Under the pieces are notes generated by a model. It saw only the letters and a program-made list of their open reading frames with translations. It was not told the origin of the DNA and did not search any database. The translations under genes were made by a program, and so were the position numbers. DNA of 64,000 bases from Paraliobacillus quinghaiensis (GTDB lineage: Bacteria; Bacillota; Bacilli; Bacillales; Amphibacillaceae). The stretch covers positions 1 to 64,000 of the forward strand of contig NZ_QJSH01000013.1 of NCBI RefSeq assembly GCF_003426025.1, read 5' to 3'. How positions within the stretch are numbered: the first letter of the stretch is position 1; the number at the start of each line of letters is the position of its first letter. Shown here in pieces: positions 7,820 through 15,317 of the stretch.

Positions 7820-8584
7820 TTGAGAAAAATTCAGAAACTTTTGGTAGGCATTTTAAGTTTAGCTATGGTGACATCACAATTCGCACCTTTTACCGTAGAG
7901 GCAGCATCTACTACTAAGTTAGATAACAAGGTAAACATTGTAAACAAGGGTGAAAATTCATGGGAGTACATTCAAGAAATTGATAGTGAAACATATAAGA
8001 TTATTGAAGAATCCGACCCAAATACTGGTGAAGTGACTAGTTATGTCAAGAAAAAAAATGACAATGGCGAATTTGTCCTAGAAAAAACGCATTATACTAA
8101 GCCTATAGAAAATGGAATTGAAGTAGAGACAATAGAGAACGGCTCTAAGACTATAGAACAAATAAACACAGATTATAAGATTAAAAAATCAGAAAAGATA
8201 GATTTTGATAATAATTTAGTTACTTTTGATAATAATTTAGTTACTTTAGATAATGATGAACTAACCCCTTGGCTTTATTCTTACACAAGTTATAATGATA
8301 TTAATTTTAGTGCTATTACAGTTGGTATTGTATCAGCTGCATTATCAAGCGCATTGGGCTTACCTTCAAAAGCAAGCTTCATTTTTAGCGCCGCTACAAC
8401 AATTGCAAGTTCATTTATCCCTACTGTATATACTAAACAAGTAAGGTATGTTAAAAATATGAAAGGTACTACTATACTTGCTGGAATTATGGATTATAAT
8501 TATATTTATGAATATAGTAATTTCACAGGATTAATTGAAGCAGGGACAGAAATAGATTGTGCGACAGGTTTTGTATGTAATTAA
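7820..8584 (+). CDS. secreted protein with hydrophobic C-terminal half, possible bacteriocin-like protein
   Basis: 254 aa. An N-terminal signal peptide (MRKIQKLLVGILSLAMVTSQ... with a probable cut near VEA-A at residue 28) is followed by a hydrophilic acidic region (about 30-150). That region contains the exact tandem repeat FDNNLVT (7 residues, near 134-148). A strongly hydrophobic Ala/Ser-rich segment (about 165-205, 'VGIVSAALSSALGL') and a Tyr-rich end with a CATGFVC cysteine pair complete it. I cannot assign a family with certainty; the layout recalls large secreted bacteriocins of the geobacillin 26 type. The upstream 60-aa membrane protein could give immunity. The ORF starts TTG with GAGAGGAGA in front. 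Confidence 0.5.
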   Translation: MRKIQKLLVGILSLAMVTSQFAPFTVEAASTTKLDNKVNIVNKGENSWEYIQEIDSETYKIIEESDPNTGEVTSYVKKKNDNGEFVLEKTHYTKPIENGIEVETIENGSKTIEQINTDYKIKKSEKIDFDNNLVTFDNNLVTLDNDELTPWLYSYTSYNDINFSAITVGIVSAALSSALGLPSKASFIFSAATTIASSFIPTVYTKQVRYVKNMKGTTILAGIMDYNYIYEYSNFTGLIEAGTEIDCATGFVCN

Positions 8585-8655
8585 TCATTTTTAATGAGAA
8601 CCCTTTGTGAGAAGTTGAGAGTAGGTAAAGTGACTTCAAAGTAGATTACAATGCA

Positions 8656-8714
8656 TTTAAACTAAACTGCGAAGTAAGAGTGCATATAGCTCTTACTTCG
8701 CAGTTTAGTTTAAA
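8656..8714. terminator. very long perfect hairpin, probable terminator of the secreted-protein gene
   Basis: Arms 8656-8680 and 8690-8714 are perfectly complementary over 25 bp (TTTAAACTAAACTGCGAAGT...) with a 9-nt loop. It lies 72 nt after the stop of the secreted-protein gene. The stem is much longer than a usual terminator and no T-run directly follows, so it could instead be a small inverted-repeat element. Confidence 0.6.
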
Positions 8715-9044
8715 CTCACTATTTTTAAGTTTTTACATTAGTTGAAAGTATAACCGCGTAGAACCACATTTTTTAGGATCTATCATATTAGTTCTTGTAT
8801 ATATCGCTTGGAAAATAAAGACAAAATTAGTAATAAGTTAATCTTTATTAAACTAGCATCACGAACTCAGATAGTTAACAATTTAGCCAACTTAAAGTTA
8901 TATTATTAAATGAATTAAGAACCCTCATCGCAAAAGCGAGAGTTCAACACAATCGGAAAGGACTTTTTTTCTTCCCCACATCTGACCACATCTTTTTTAT
9001 ACCTGTTTCTACCTTAAACATCTTATACTGCTCTCTAATTGCTA
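8715..9044. other. gap with decayed sequence, no intact gene
   Basis: On the plus strand 8769-8840 reads like the end of a membrane protein ('GSIILVLVYIAWKIKTKLVIS' then stop). A short hairpin CTCATCGC-AAAA-GCGAGAG lies at 8925-8942. On the minus strand a short frame from about 9022 reads MFKVETGIKKMWSDVGKKKS. None can be called a gene. Confidence 0.35.
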
Positions 9045-9221
9045 TTATATACCGTCAGTAAGGCGCTTTATATCCATCTCTCCTGTTAGAACTTTCCTAA
9101 TAGCTTCTTTGTCCTCAGTAGTAGGTTTTAAACCTTCAATCTCCAATTGGTAATTTATTTCTTTCCAATGTTCTTCAAATTCTTTTGCTGTGATTGGTTT
9201 GCCTCTTTCCTCATTGATCAC
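9045..9221 (-). CDS. VbhA-like antitoxin domain protein, orphan
   Basis: A 58-aa minus-strand frame with a GTG start at 9221 reads 'EERGKPITAKEFEEHWKEIN' then 'QLEIEGLKPTTEDKEAIRK' and 'LTGEMDIKRLTDGI'. The pattern W...I.GL.PT.ED...I...L.GE is typical of the VbhA antitoxin family that neutralises Fic-type AMP-transferase toxins. No Fic gene follows it on the minus strand. The purine-rich AGGGAGAGA before the GTG is only 3 nt away, so translation may be weak. It lies 12 nt after the stop of a mobilisation-gene remnant, a frequent plasmid neighbourhood. Confidence 0.5.
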   Translation of the reverse strand: MINEERGKPITAKEFEEHWKEINYQLEIEGLKPTTEDKEAIRKVLTGEMDIKRLTDGI

Positions 9222-9233
9222 TCTCTCCCTTTC

Positions 9234-9638
9234 TTACAATTCCATTTCATTCTCTTTGTGTAATGATTTATCTTTCATCTTAGACTTACTTTTGCGCTTT
9301 ATTTCATCTACATCTTTATCATTATTTTGTGCTTGATTACCTAAATCAACAAACAATTTAGCTACACCACCAATACTAGCCCCTGCTTGAACATAATCTT
9401 TATCATACAAATGAGAAATATCTTTTCCTTCTTTTGCAAGATCCTTTTCAACTGTTTTAAGATCTTAAGAAAGTTTACCTGTTGCTCTTTCGTCAAGGTG
9501 CAATTCAAGTAATTTTGCTTTTAATTTAGTTGGTATGCGTTCAATTAGTTCAGAAGGTTGATTTTGATACTTAAATGATAAGGTTTCATTCAATCTACCA
9601 TCTAACTCGTATTTCTGATTTTCTTCCTTCTTCGCACG
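9234..9638 (-). pseudogene. C-terminal remnant of a probable mobilisation relaxase (MobA/MobL type)
   Basis: The minus-strand frame from 9638 to the stop at 9234 reads 'LDGRLNETLSFKYQNQPSEL...ERIPTKLKAKLLELH', then one in-frame TAA at 9465-9467. It continues 'DLKTVEKDLAKEGKDISHLY...DYVQAGASIGGVAKLF'. The N-terminus is missing at a junction with an IS66 fragment. The lysine-rich helical style fits the tail of Gram-positive Mob relaxases, but the catalytic domain is not present, so the assignment is tentative. Confidence 0.4.
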
Positions 9639-9665
9639 TTATTCATAAATTAAAATAACGTGCGG
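9633..9665. repeat. 11-bp inverted repeat at the junction of two gene remnants
   Basis: CGCACGTTATT (9633-9643) and AATAACGTGCG (9653-9663) are exact inverse copies about 9 bp apart, precisely where the Mob-like remnant meets the IS66 fragment. Confidence 0.5.
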
Positions 9666-9922
9666 AAAGAGCAATTAAACCCTTTGTTTTAGGAAGAAAA
9701 AATTGGCTTTTCAGCAACACGGCGAAGGGTGCAAAAAGTAGCGCTCTTATTCATAGTGTCGTTGAAACATCTAAGGCGAATAACCTTAATCCCTTTGCAT
9801 ACTTAAAATATTTATTTGAAGAACTTCCGAATGTAGATCTGACAGATTCTACTGAAATCGAAAGGTATCTGCCTTGGTCAGACTATATACCAGAAAGTTG
9901 TCGCATACCAAGTAAGAAGTAA
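9656..9922 (+). pseudogene. C-terminal fragment of an IS66-family transposase (TnpC)
   Basis: From 9659 the frame reads 'RAERAIKPFVLGRKNW', 'FSNTAKGAKSSALIHSVVET', 'NPFAYLKYLFEELPN', ending 'SDYIPESCRIPSKK' and stop at 9922. This is the highly conserved C-terminal DDE and tail region of IS66 TnpC. About 88 codons remain; the rest of the gene and of the element are missing, so it is dead. Confidence 0.85.
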
Positions 9923-10536
9923 GCTAATCATAGCATGAGCCCAGATCTGAATGATAGGTGTGGGCTATTTGACGCTTACGTTTTAATAGGATATTTAATG
10001 TAACATCTTTACCTCCTTTTTACGCTTTTTAATGGGATTGCGTTAAATTAATGTTAAATTTATCGGTACGGATAAAACTAGAAGATAACAGAGATATTGT
10101 TTTAATATACTTTAAGTGGACAAAGAGAGAATCACTATAGATTGTCCTTAAGCTAAAAAAATTAAGCTAGATGAAAATAAACTAGTTTATTTATAAGTCT
10201 ATAATCAATTATTGAATTTTACTCTCGTTAATTTTAACGCTTTGCAAACTTAAGTATTTAAAAGCCCAGAATCGTTGTTACACAACATTTCCAGGGCTTT
10301 TCTTTTATCTACTAGTGATGCAAAACAAGTCCTTTTTTCGGGACCTATTGGAACCATTCTAGGGTCAATATTAAAATGTGTTGCATGCGTAAATTGTAAA
10401 GTTATTTGTAGTTTTTTAAAAGGGGTAATTCACAGCCCTATTCAATCTACTATTATTTATGGTTCATCAATAATTATTTTTAAGAGAAAATATGTTAACT
10501 CTATCATCCAGTAAACTCTTTTTCCAGTTATTTATT
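9923..10536. other. 614-bp gap with decayed transposon-like sequence, no intact gene
   Basis: It holds a hairpin (next entry) and a TTTTAACGCTTTG motif at 10232-10244 similar to the 3' end of rpsI. On the minus strand between about 10420 and 10270 there are short frames such as 'FNIDPRMVPIGPEKRT' that look like remnants. The 79-codon plus-strand frame here has no ribosome binding site. Confidence 0.4.
10260..10303 (+). terminator. terminator-like hairpin
   Basis: AAAAGCCC (10260-10267) and GGGCTTTT (10294-10301) pair around an inner GTTGT-TAC-ACAAC stem, followed by CTTTT. It could also be a transposon end, since no plus-strand gene precedes it directly. Confidence 0.45.
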
Positions 10537-12813
10537 CTAAAATTGTACCATATTTGAGAATCGTACTCCTACCTCGTTTGTGATCTCATTATATACATCA
10601 ATTTCATCATAAGGATCTTCTACCGAAATTAATACTGCAAAGTCTTGTTCGTATCCTTCTGGAACTCCCCATCTATGAGACATTCTTAATTCTAGATTCC
10701 ATAATCCACTTTGAATGTTACGTTCAAACATTTTCTCTAACCTTGTAACCGGATAAAATTTTTCTTTATAGGACTCTCCATCTAATGTTGAAGCTCCTAA
10801 AGGAATTTTACCTTCTTCTCCTTGATCATTGATCTTAAAGATATTTGAATTTATATGAACAAGTGAGTATCCACTCTGTTTTCGCCTATCTACCAATGGA
10901 TCCCAAATTATAGTTGCTCTAAGCTTTAATTTTTTTCTGCCCCTTCGAACTCTGCCCGAATCCGTTAGTGCACTTGGAATCCAAAAAGGAATTCTGTAAT
11001 AAGTCTGCTGTTCTAGAATGCCTTCATGAACGTAAGTAACTCTACTCTTTAATGACTCTATACACATATTAAAATTAGTAATCCCAAAACCCATATGTTC
11101 AAATTTATCCCTAGGATAATTATTTGCTTCATAAGGAATATTAGCAAAATGAATAAGCATCCCTTTCACTAAATTATTTGATATATCTGGGAATGCATCA
11201 AATAATTCAGCTGCATATGAAGATATTATAGGAGCTGCAAAACTTGTACCAGAATCATATACTAAGGAATTTCTCGGACCTCCCAACGCTGATGTTTGTA
11301 TTTCATTATTATCTTCACCGTTCGCCATTATATTACCACCATCAGCAACTAAATCCGGTTTTCTAGTCCCACCAAATCCCGGACCCCTTCTTGAAAAGGG
11401 AGAAGGATGATTTATAGGTGTCAGGGCACCTTCACCATATTTTGTTACCACAGCTCCAACAGAAAGAGCGGTAAAAGCCTCACTGGGGGGAGTAATTCTA
11501 GTTGCATCATCATAAGAAAAATAGTTTGGATAACCATGAGCATTTAGATACCTATAGAGAAAATTACTTTTAATATTACCTGCTGATATTACAAACAACA
11601 CCCCATATTTCTTTGACAGGAAATCAATTTCTGCAGCAATCCTACTTACTTGTACATCGCTTAATGCCGTTTCATCAGTATCCTTGTTTAAAAATCCTAA
11701 CGATAAATTATAGACTTTTACTTCCCTGTGAAATTTCTGTACGGTTTTCCTTATAGCAATAATTAACTCAGTTTCAGTTAAAGATATTTCTGCACCGGTT
11801 CCATCCATACCATAAATACGAACATCTAAAACACGAACTTTTGGTGTTAACGTCCCAACTGTAACCTGCTCTTGTAATGTATCTCTATACACAGCCCTAC
11901 TAGCCACGAATGTACCATGTCCTGTATCATAATCTTGTGCAACAACTTCATGTACATTATCAGTTATATATGGAGAGAGTAAGGCATTCTCCATATTAAC
12001 ACCTGAATCAAATATACATACAGTCGCTCCACCTTCTAAATTTTCAACTTTTATATTTTCAAGAAATGTTGTTTTGTCTTTCACTTGAGTCAATTTAATA
12101 TTTGATATAGGTTCAATAAATCTGATAGATTGAAAATTTTCAGCTAAAAACTTGATATTTGAAGGCGAAATTTCTGTTTCTACTACAACTGACCCACTAG
12201 AATGAATATAGCTTGAAAAAACCTGACCTTTTTGGCCATTTACAAATTCTTGGACTTTTTCCACAAAACCTTTTTCCTGTATATCTCTTGGTAACGAACT
12301 AAATGACTCAATTATCACTTTTACTTTTTCATTATTTTCTTCATCTGTTAACATTTCTCTCAGCTTACTACTAATTTTATCTTTATAATTTATATTTCTA
12401 TATTCCTCAATAAAAGAGAAATAACTTTTTCCTTTATGGTCTCTACTATTAGAATACTCAAGTATTCTATCCAACAATATTTCCATATCTTGTTTTTTTA
12501 TCATACCGTATCCAACAGAGTCATTTATAACATCTAGAATTTCTACTCGAGAGTTATCTTTTAAGTTATTATACTTATCTTTTATTTTTTCATCTTCTGC
12601 CAAATGAATCTCAAAAAAGTACCTATCTTTTATTAGATCTTCGTCATAAACCTCAGTCTCTTGAATATTATTAAGATTGTTTATTAAGTACCTACCATGA
12701 CTAGAGTAGTCATTTCTTCTATGAGTTGACCCACCTCCGTCAAAGTCAGTAGGTCTTTTGTTAATGATGTCCTCGTTAATCATAAAATGCGGTCTTTGTT
12801 TATTATCAGACAT
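10537..12813 (-). CDS. ietS: subtilisin-like (S8) protease of an IetAS-type antiphage pair
   Basis: 758 aa, no signal peptide, so cytoplasmic. The S8 catalytic triad is complete: D269 in 'CIFDSG', H299 in 'DTGHGTFVAS', S524 in 'SGTSFAAP', with the oxyanion Asn413 in 'VISAGN'. A roughly 260-residue N-terminal region and a C-terminal beta-rich region (ending 'GVRFSNMVQF') surround the protease. A GGAGGGG ribosome binding site precedes the ATG. It starts 32 nt after the AAA ATPase gene, in one operon. An AAA ATPase plus subtilase pair is the composition of the IetAS system (first described in plasmid incompatibility, later as antiphage defence). The role is inferred from gene pairing and domains. 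Confidence 0.85.
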   Translation of the reverse strand: MSDNKQRPHFMINEDIINKRPTDFDGGGSTHRRNDYSSHGRYLINNLNNIQETEVYDEDLIKDRYFFEIHLAEDEKIKDKYNNLKDNSRVEILDVINDSVGYGMIKKQDMEILLDRILEYSNSRDHKGKSYFSFIEEYRNINYKDKISSKLREMLTDEENNEKVKVIIESFSSLPRDIQEKGFVEKVQEFVNGQKGQVFSSYIHSSGSVVVETEISPSNIKFLAENFQSIRFIEPISNIKLTQVKDKTTFLENIKVENLEGGATVCIFDSGVNMENALLSPYITDNVHEVVAQDYDTGHGTFVASRAVYRDTLQEQVTVGTLTPKVRVLDVRIYGMDGTGAEISLTETELIIAIRKTVQKFHREVKVYNLSLGFLNKDTDETALSDVQVSRIAAEIDFLSKKYGVLFVISAGNIKSNFLYRYLNAHGYPNYFSYDDATRITPPSEAFTALSVGAVVTKYGEGALTPINHPSPFSRRGPGFGGTRKPDLVADGGNIMANGEDNNEIQTSALGGPRNSLVYDSGTSFAAPIISSYAAELFDAFPDISNNLVKGMLIHFANIPYEANNYPRDKFEHMGFGITNFNMCIESLKSRVTYVHEGILEQQTYYRIPFWIPSALTDSGRVRRGRKKLKLRATIIWDPLVDRRKQSGYSLVHINSNIFKINDQGEEGKIPLGASTLDGESYKEKFYPVTRLEKMFERNIQSGLWNLELRMSHRWGVPEGYEQDFAVLISVEDPYDEIDVYNEITNEVGVRFSNMVQF

Positions 12814-12845
12814 ATAATCCCCTCCAAAAGTTTATAAAGAGTTTA

Positions 12846-14000
12846 TTAAGACACTTTCATTTTTTTATGTAGTGTGGATTTAGGTATATTCAAGATTGAG
12901 CTTAAATAATGAAATGTATAGCTTTTACTTTGCCTTCTTAATTTCTTAGCTATTTCAATCTTTTCTTCAACACACATAGATGTCAAATCAATAAATTTAA
13001 GAGCTTCTTCGACAATTAAATACTGACATTTAATTTTTTTAGCACTTTCATTTAAAATCCATTTCCTAACGCCATTCTCAACAATTCTTTTAATAAATGC
13101 AGGGCTTAAACCATTCGTTATTTCAGCTATAAATTCAATCCAATCATTTTCAATAACTAAGTTTACGGACTTTACTAAGCTCTTAACTAGGCTATATCTT
13201 TCTTTAAGACCGGGATAAGTAAATTGAACATTGTTATCGAACCTTCTCCATAAAGCAGGATCTAACAAATGCTCATGATTCGTACAAGCAATAATTAATG
13301 AATTAGATCCGAAGTTATCAATTCCCTGCAATAGAGAAATAACAATTCTTTTTAATTCACCCAGTTCTTGTGAATCATCTCTTTTCTTTCCAATTGCATC
13401 AAGTTCATCTAATAATAAGACACATTTATTTCGATTTACGTAGTCAAAAATATCACTTATGTTTTCGCCAGTTTTCCCTAAGAAAGAAGAGATTAATTTT
13501 CCAAAATTAACATAAGCTACTTCTAACCCTAGTTCACTAGCTATCTTGTATGCACTAATGGTCTTTCCAGTTCCTGGTGGTCCATAAAATAAGATTTTGT
13601 TCTGTGGCAGCAAATTATACTTGGACAACTTTTCAACTTCATCCCATTGTTTAACAATACCTTCAAGTTCAAATAAGGTTTCCTGTTTTAATACTATTTC
13701 CTCTTTACAAACAGGCTTTTTGATGTCTATTAATCCTTCCAAACTTTCATTAAGTTTAACTTTACTATTAAACTTTAAAGTATCTAGCTCAAATATTGCA
13801 GATGATGTTTTTTGTGAATTAGTTTTCTCTTTAGGCGTTTCCTCAAGAGCATTTCTAATTTTTGCTGCTATTCTATAATTCCCTTTTTGCTCTTCATGTT
13901 TTATTAGTTCGATACAATCCTCAGCAAAAGCATCTCGGTCATTATTAACATGTGAATGAATCATATTCAAAATAAAATCATTTCTTGATAATTTATTCAT
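12846..14000 (-). CDS. ietA: AAA+ ATPase of an IetAS-type antiphage pair
   Basis: 384 aa from the ATG at 14000, chosen because GGAGGG lies 8-9 nt upstream; an in-frame start 36 nt earlier lacks such a site. An N-terminal helical region (1-90) is followed by a single AAA domain of the central-ATPase type. Walker A is 'YGPPGTGKT' (K at about 146) and Walker B 'CVLLLDELDAIG'. Sensor 1 is in 'IIACTNHEHLL' and an arginine finger region in 'ALWRRFDNNVQF'. The C-terminus ends in a possible helix-turn-helix ('LSSILNIPKSTLHKKM'). Presumably the ATPase senses or unfolds substrates for the protease encoded next to it; that is inference. Confidence 0.85.
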   Translation of the reverse strand: MNKLSRNDFILNMIHSHVNNDRDAFAEDCIELIKHEEQKGNYRIAAKIRNALEETPKEKTNSQKTSSAIFELDTLKFNSKVKLNESLEGLIDIKKPVCKEEIVLKQETLFELEGIVKQWDEVEKLSKYNLLPQNKILFYGPPGTGKTISAYKIASELGLEVAYVNFGKLISSFLGKTGENISDIFDYVNRNKCVLLLDELDAIGKKRDDSQELGELKRIVISLLQGIDNFGSNSLIIACTNHEHLLDPALWRRFDNNVQFTYPGLKERYSLVKSLVKSVNLVIENDWIEFIAEITNGLSPAFIKRIVENGVRKWILNESAKKIKCQYLIVEEALKFIDLTSMCVEEKIEIAKKLRRQSKSYTFHYLSSILNIPKSTLHKKMKVS

Positions 14001-14062
14001 ATTCACAACCCTCCTTTTCAAAAGATAACGAAACAAAATAAAGCATTGTTAAACAAGTATTT

Positions 14063-14094
14063 ATTAATGATAATATCTATATTTTATCATTAAT
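14063..14094 (-). promoter_or_regulatory. operator-like inverted repeat in the ietA promoter
   Basis: ATTAATGATA (14063-14072) and TATCATTAAT (14085-14094) are exact inverse copies 12 bp apart, 62 nt upstream of the ietA start. A TAAAAT -10-like box lies inside. A repressor could bind here; IetA's own C-terminal HTH is one candidate, by inference. Confidence 0.45.
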
Positions 14095-14800
14095 TTCACT
14101 TTGTGAACAAAACAAATACAATTAATTATAAAAAATTATATTTATTAATACACTAGCTTAGAATTTATTAAAAGCTAATATTAAAGCTTCCTGAAAACAC
14201 CTATATAAATTGATAACACGGATTGATAATTTTATAAATTCCTTTATAAGTTGTATTCCTTATAACGAATGTTTTAGGAACATTTTTATTTTTCTGCATT
14301 TTGTAGAGTTTTGGGATATTTCACTTCCATTAACTTTTTTATAATTCAAAGTAATATAACTATTGGATTGAAACATTTTATGGATGATGATGCTGTGCAA
14401 ACGATAAAGTAGGTTATTCTCGTCTATCAACTAAAGGAGCAAAACTTAGATTTATAACTTGATGTGTTAAAATTAGTAATATAGAAACTGTAAGAAATAA
14501 ACTCTCTCCTTTTAATTTTTGGGCACTAAAAAGCACAAGAACGGAAAAGACCCCCTCAAGGGAACTCTCTAGCCTTGGGGGGGCAGTTTTTCGTTATTTC
14601 TCTTAATTCTTTCACTTCATCTGGATCTAAACCTGTTTCATTAAACACTCATAATTTCACCTTCTTAGCACGAATTAGATTACTTATTGTTATTACTACA
14701 AAGGAGGTTTTACTACATTATTGATAATCAGTTCATACCTTTCTCATATTTAAACACAACCCTTAACGAATAAGTGTACTGGTTCAATAATTAAACTTCT
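14095..14800. other. about 700-bp gap without an intact gene
   Basis: AT-rich, with many stops on both strands. A terminator-like stem CCCCCTCAAGG...CCTTGGGGGG (14551-14583) followed by CAGTTTTT lies here. Just beyond it the minus strand reads 'ETGLDPDEVKELREITKN', a possible tail of a lost small gene. Confidence 0.4.
14551..14592 (+). terminator. rho-independent terminator-like hairpin
   Basis: CCCCCTCAAGG pairs with CCTTGGGGGG (one bulge) over an 11-nt loop, and a T-run follows at 14587-14591. No plus-strand gene is seen upstream. Confidence 0.5.
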
Positions 14801-14807
14801 AATTCCG

Positions 14808-15140
14808 AGATATCTTCTTTTTCGCACGGATTAACATACTTTTAGAAATTCCGGTCATATTCTCAACTCGTTTATACGAATTAGTTTCTAACAGTACAGT
14901 TTTAAAGCGTGGTTTATTTGTTCCTTACCATACTTATTTGGCCTACCTTCTCTAAAGTCATTACGTTGCTTAGCAATAGCTTTGCCTTCTTGAGTACGTT
15001 CCTACAATCATATCAACAAACTCAGCAAAAGCACTCATTATATTGAATATAAGCCTTCCAGTATGTGTATCCTCAACCAGCCCCAATTTTCTATATGTTT
15101 TAAAGCCCACTCTAAGGATTCATTCTTTATTTTCAGCAAT
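14808..15140 (-). pseudogene. decayed serine recombinase (resolvase) remnant
   Basis: Minus-strand pieces in different frames read 'MSAFAEFVDMIV' (near 15010-15045), '[21 protein letters not shown]' as overlapping segments (14940-15003), then 'NSYKRVENMTGISKSMLIR' (near 14830-14890). These are the tail of the catalytic domain and the HTH of a Tn3-type resolvase. Several frameshifts and the missing N-terminus show it is dead. Confidence 0.6.
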
Positions 15141-15317
15141 TGTGCAGTAAATGACTGTTTTGTTAATTAATTTTCCTCAAGTTATGTAGGAGTTTATGGA
15201 AGTTTTTAATAAGATCCAAAAAATTAATTGACATGTATGTTAAATCAATCAGAGTGGCGAAGATGAACTAATTCAGGGCGTCCAGTAACAGAAAAAAAGG
15301 TACCCTACACGCCCCCT

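Noticed and set aside
10275-10514. 79-codon plus-strand frame as a gene
   Set aside because: No ribosome binding site, it begins inside a terminator-like hairpin, and the composition is not protein-like; the sequence looks like transposon debris.
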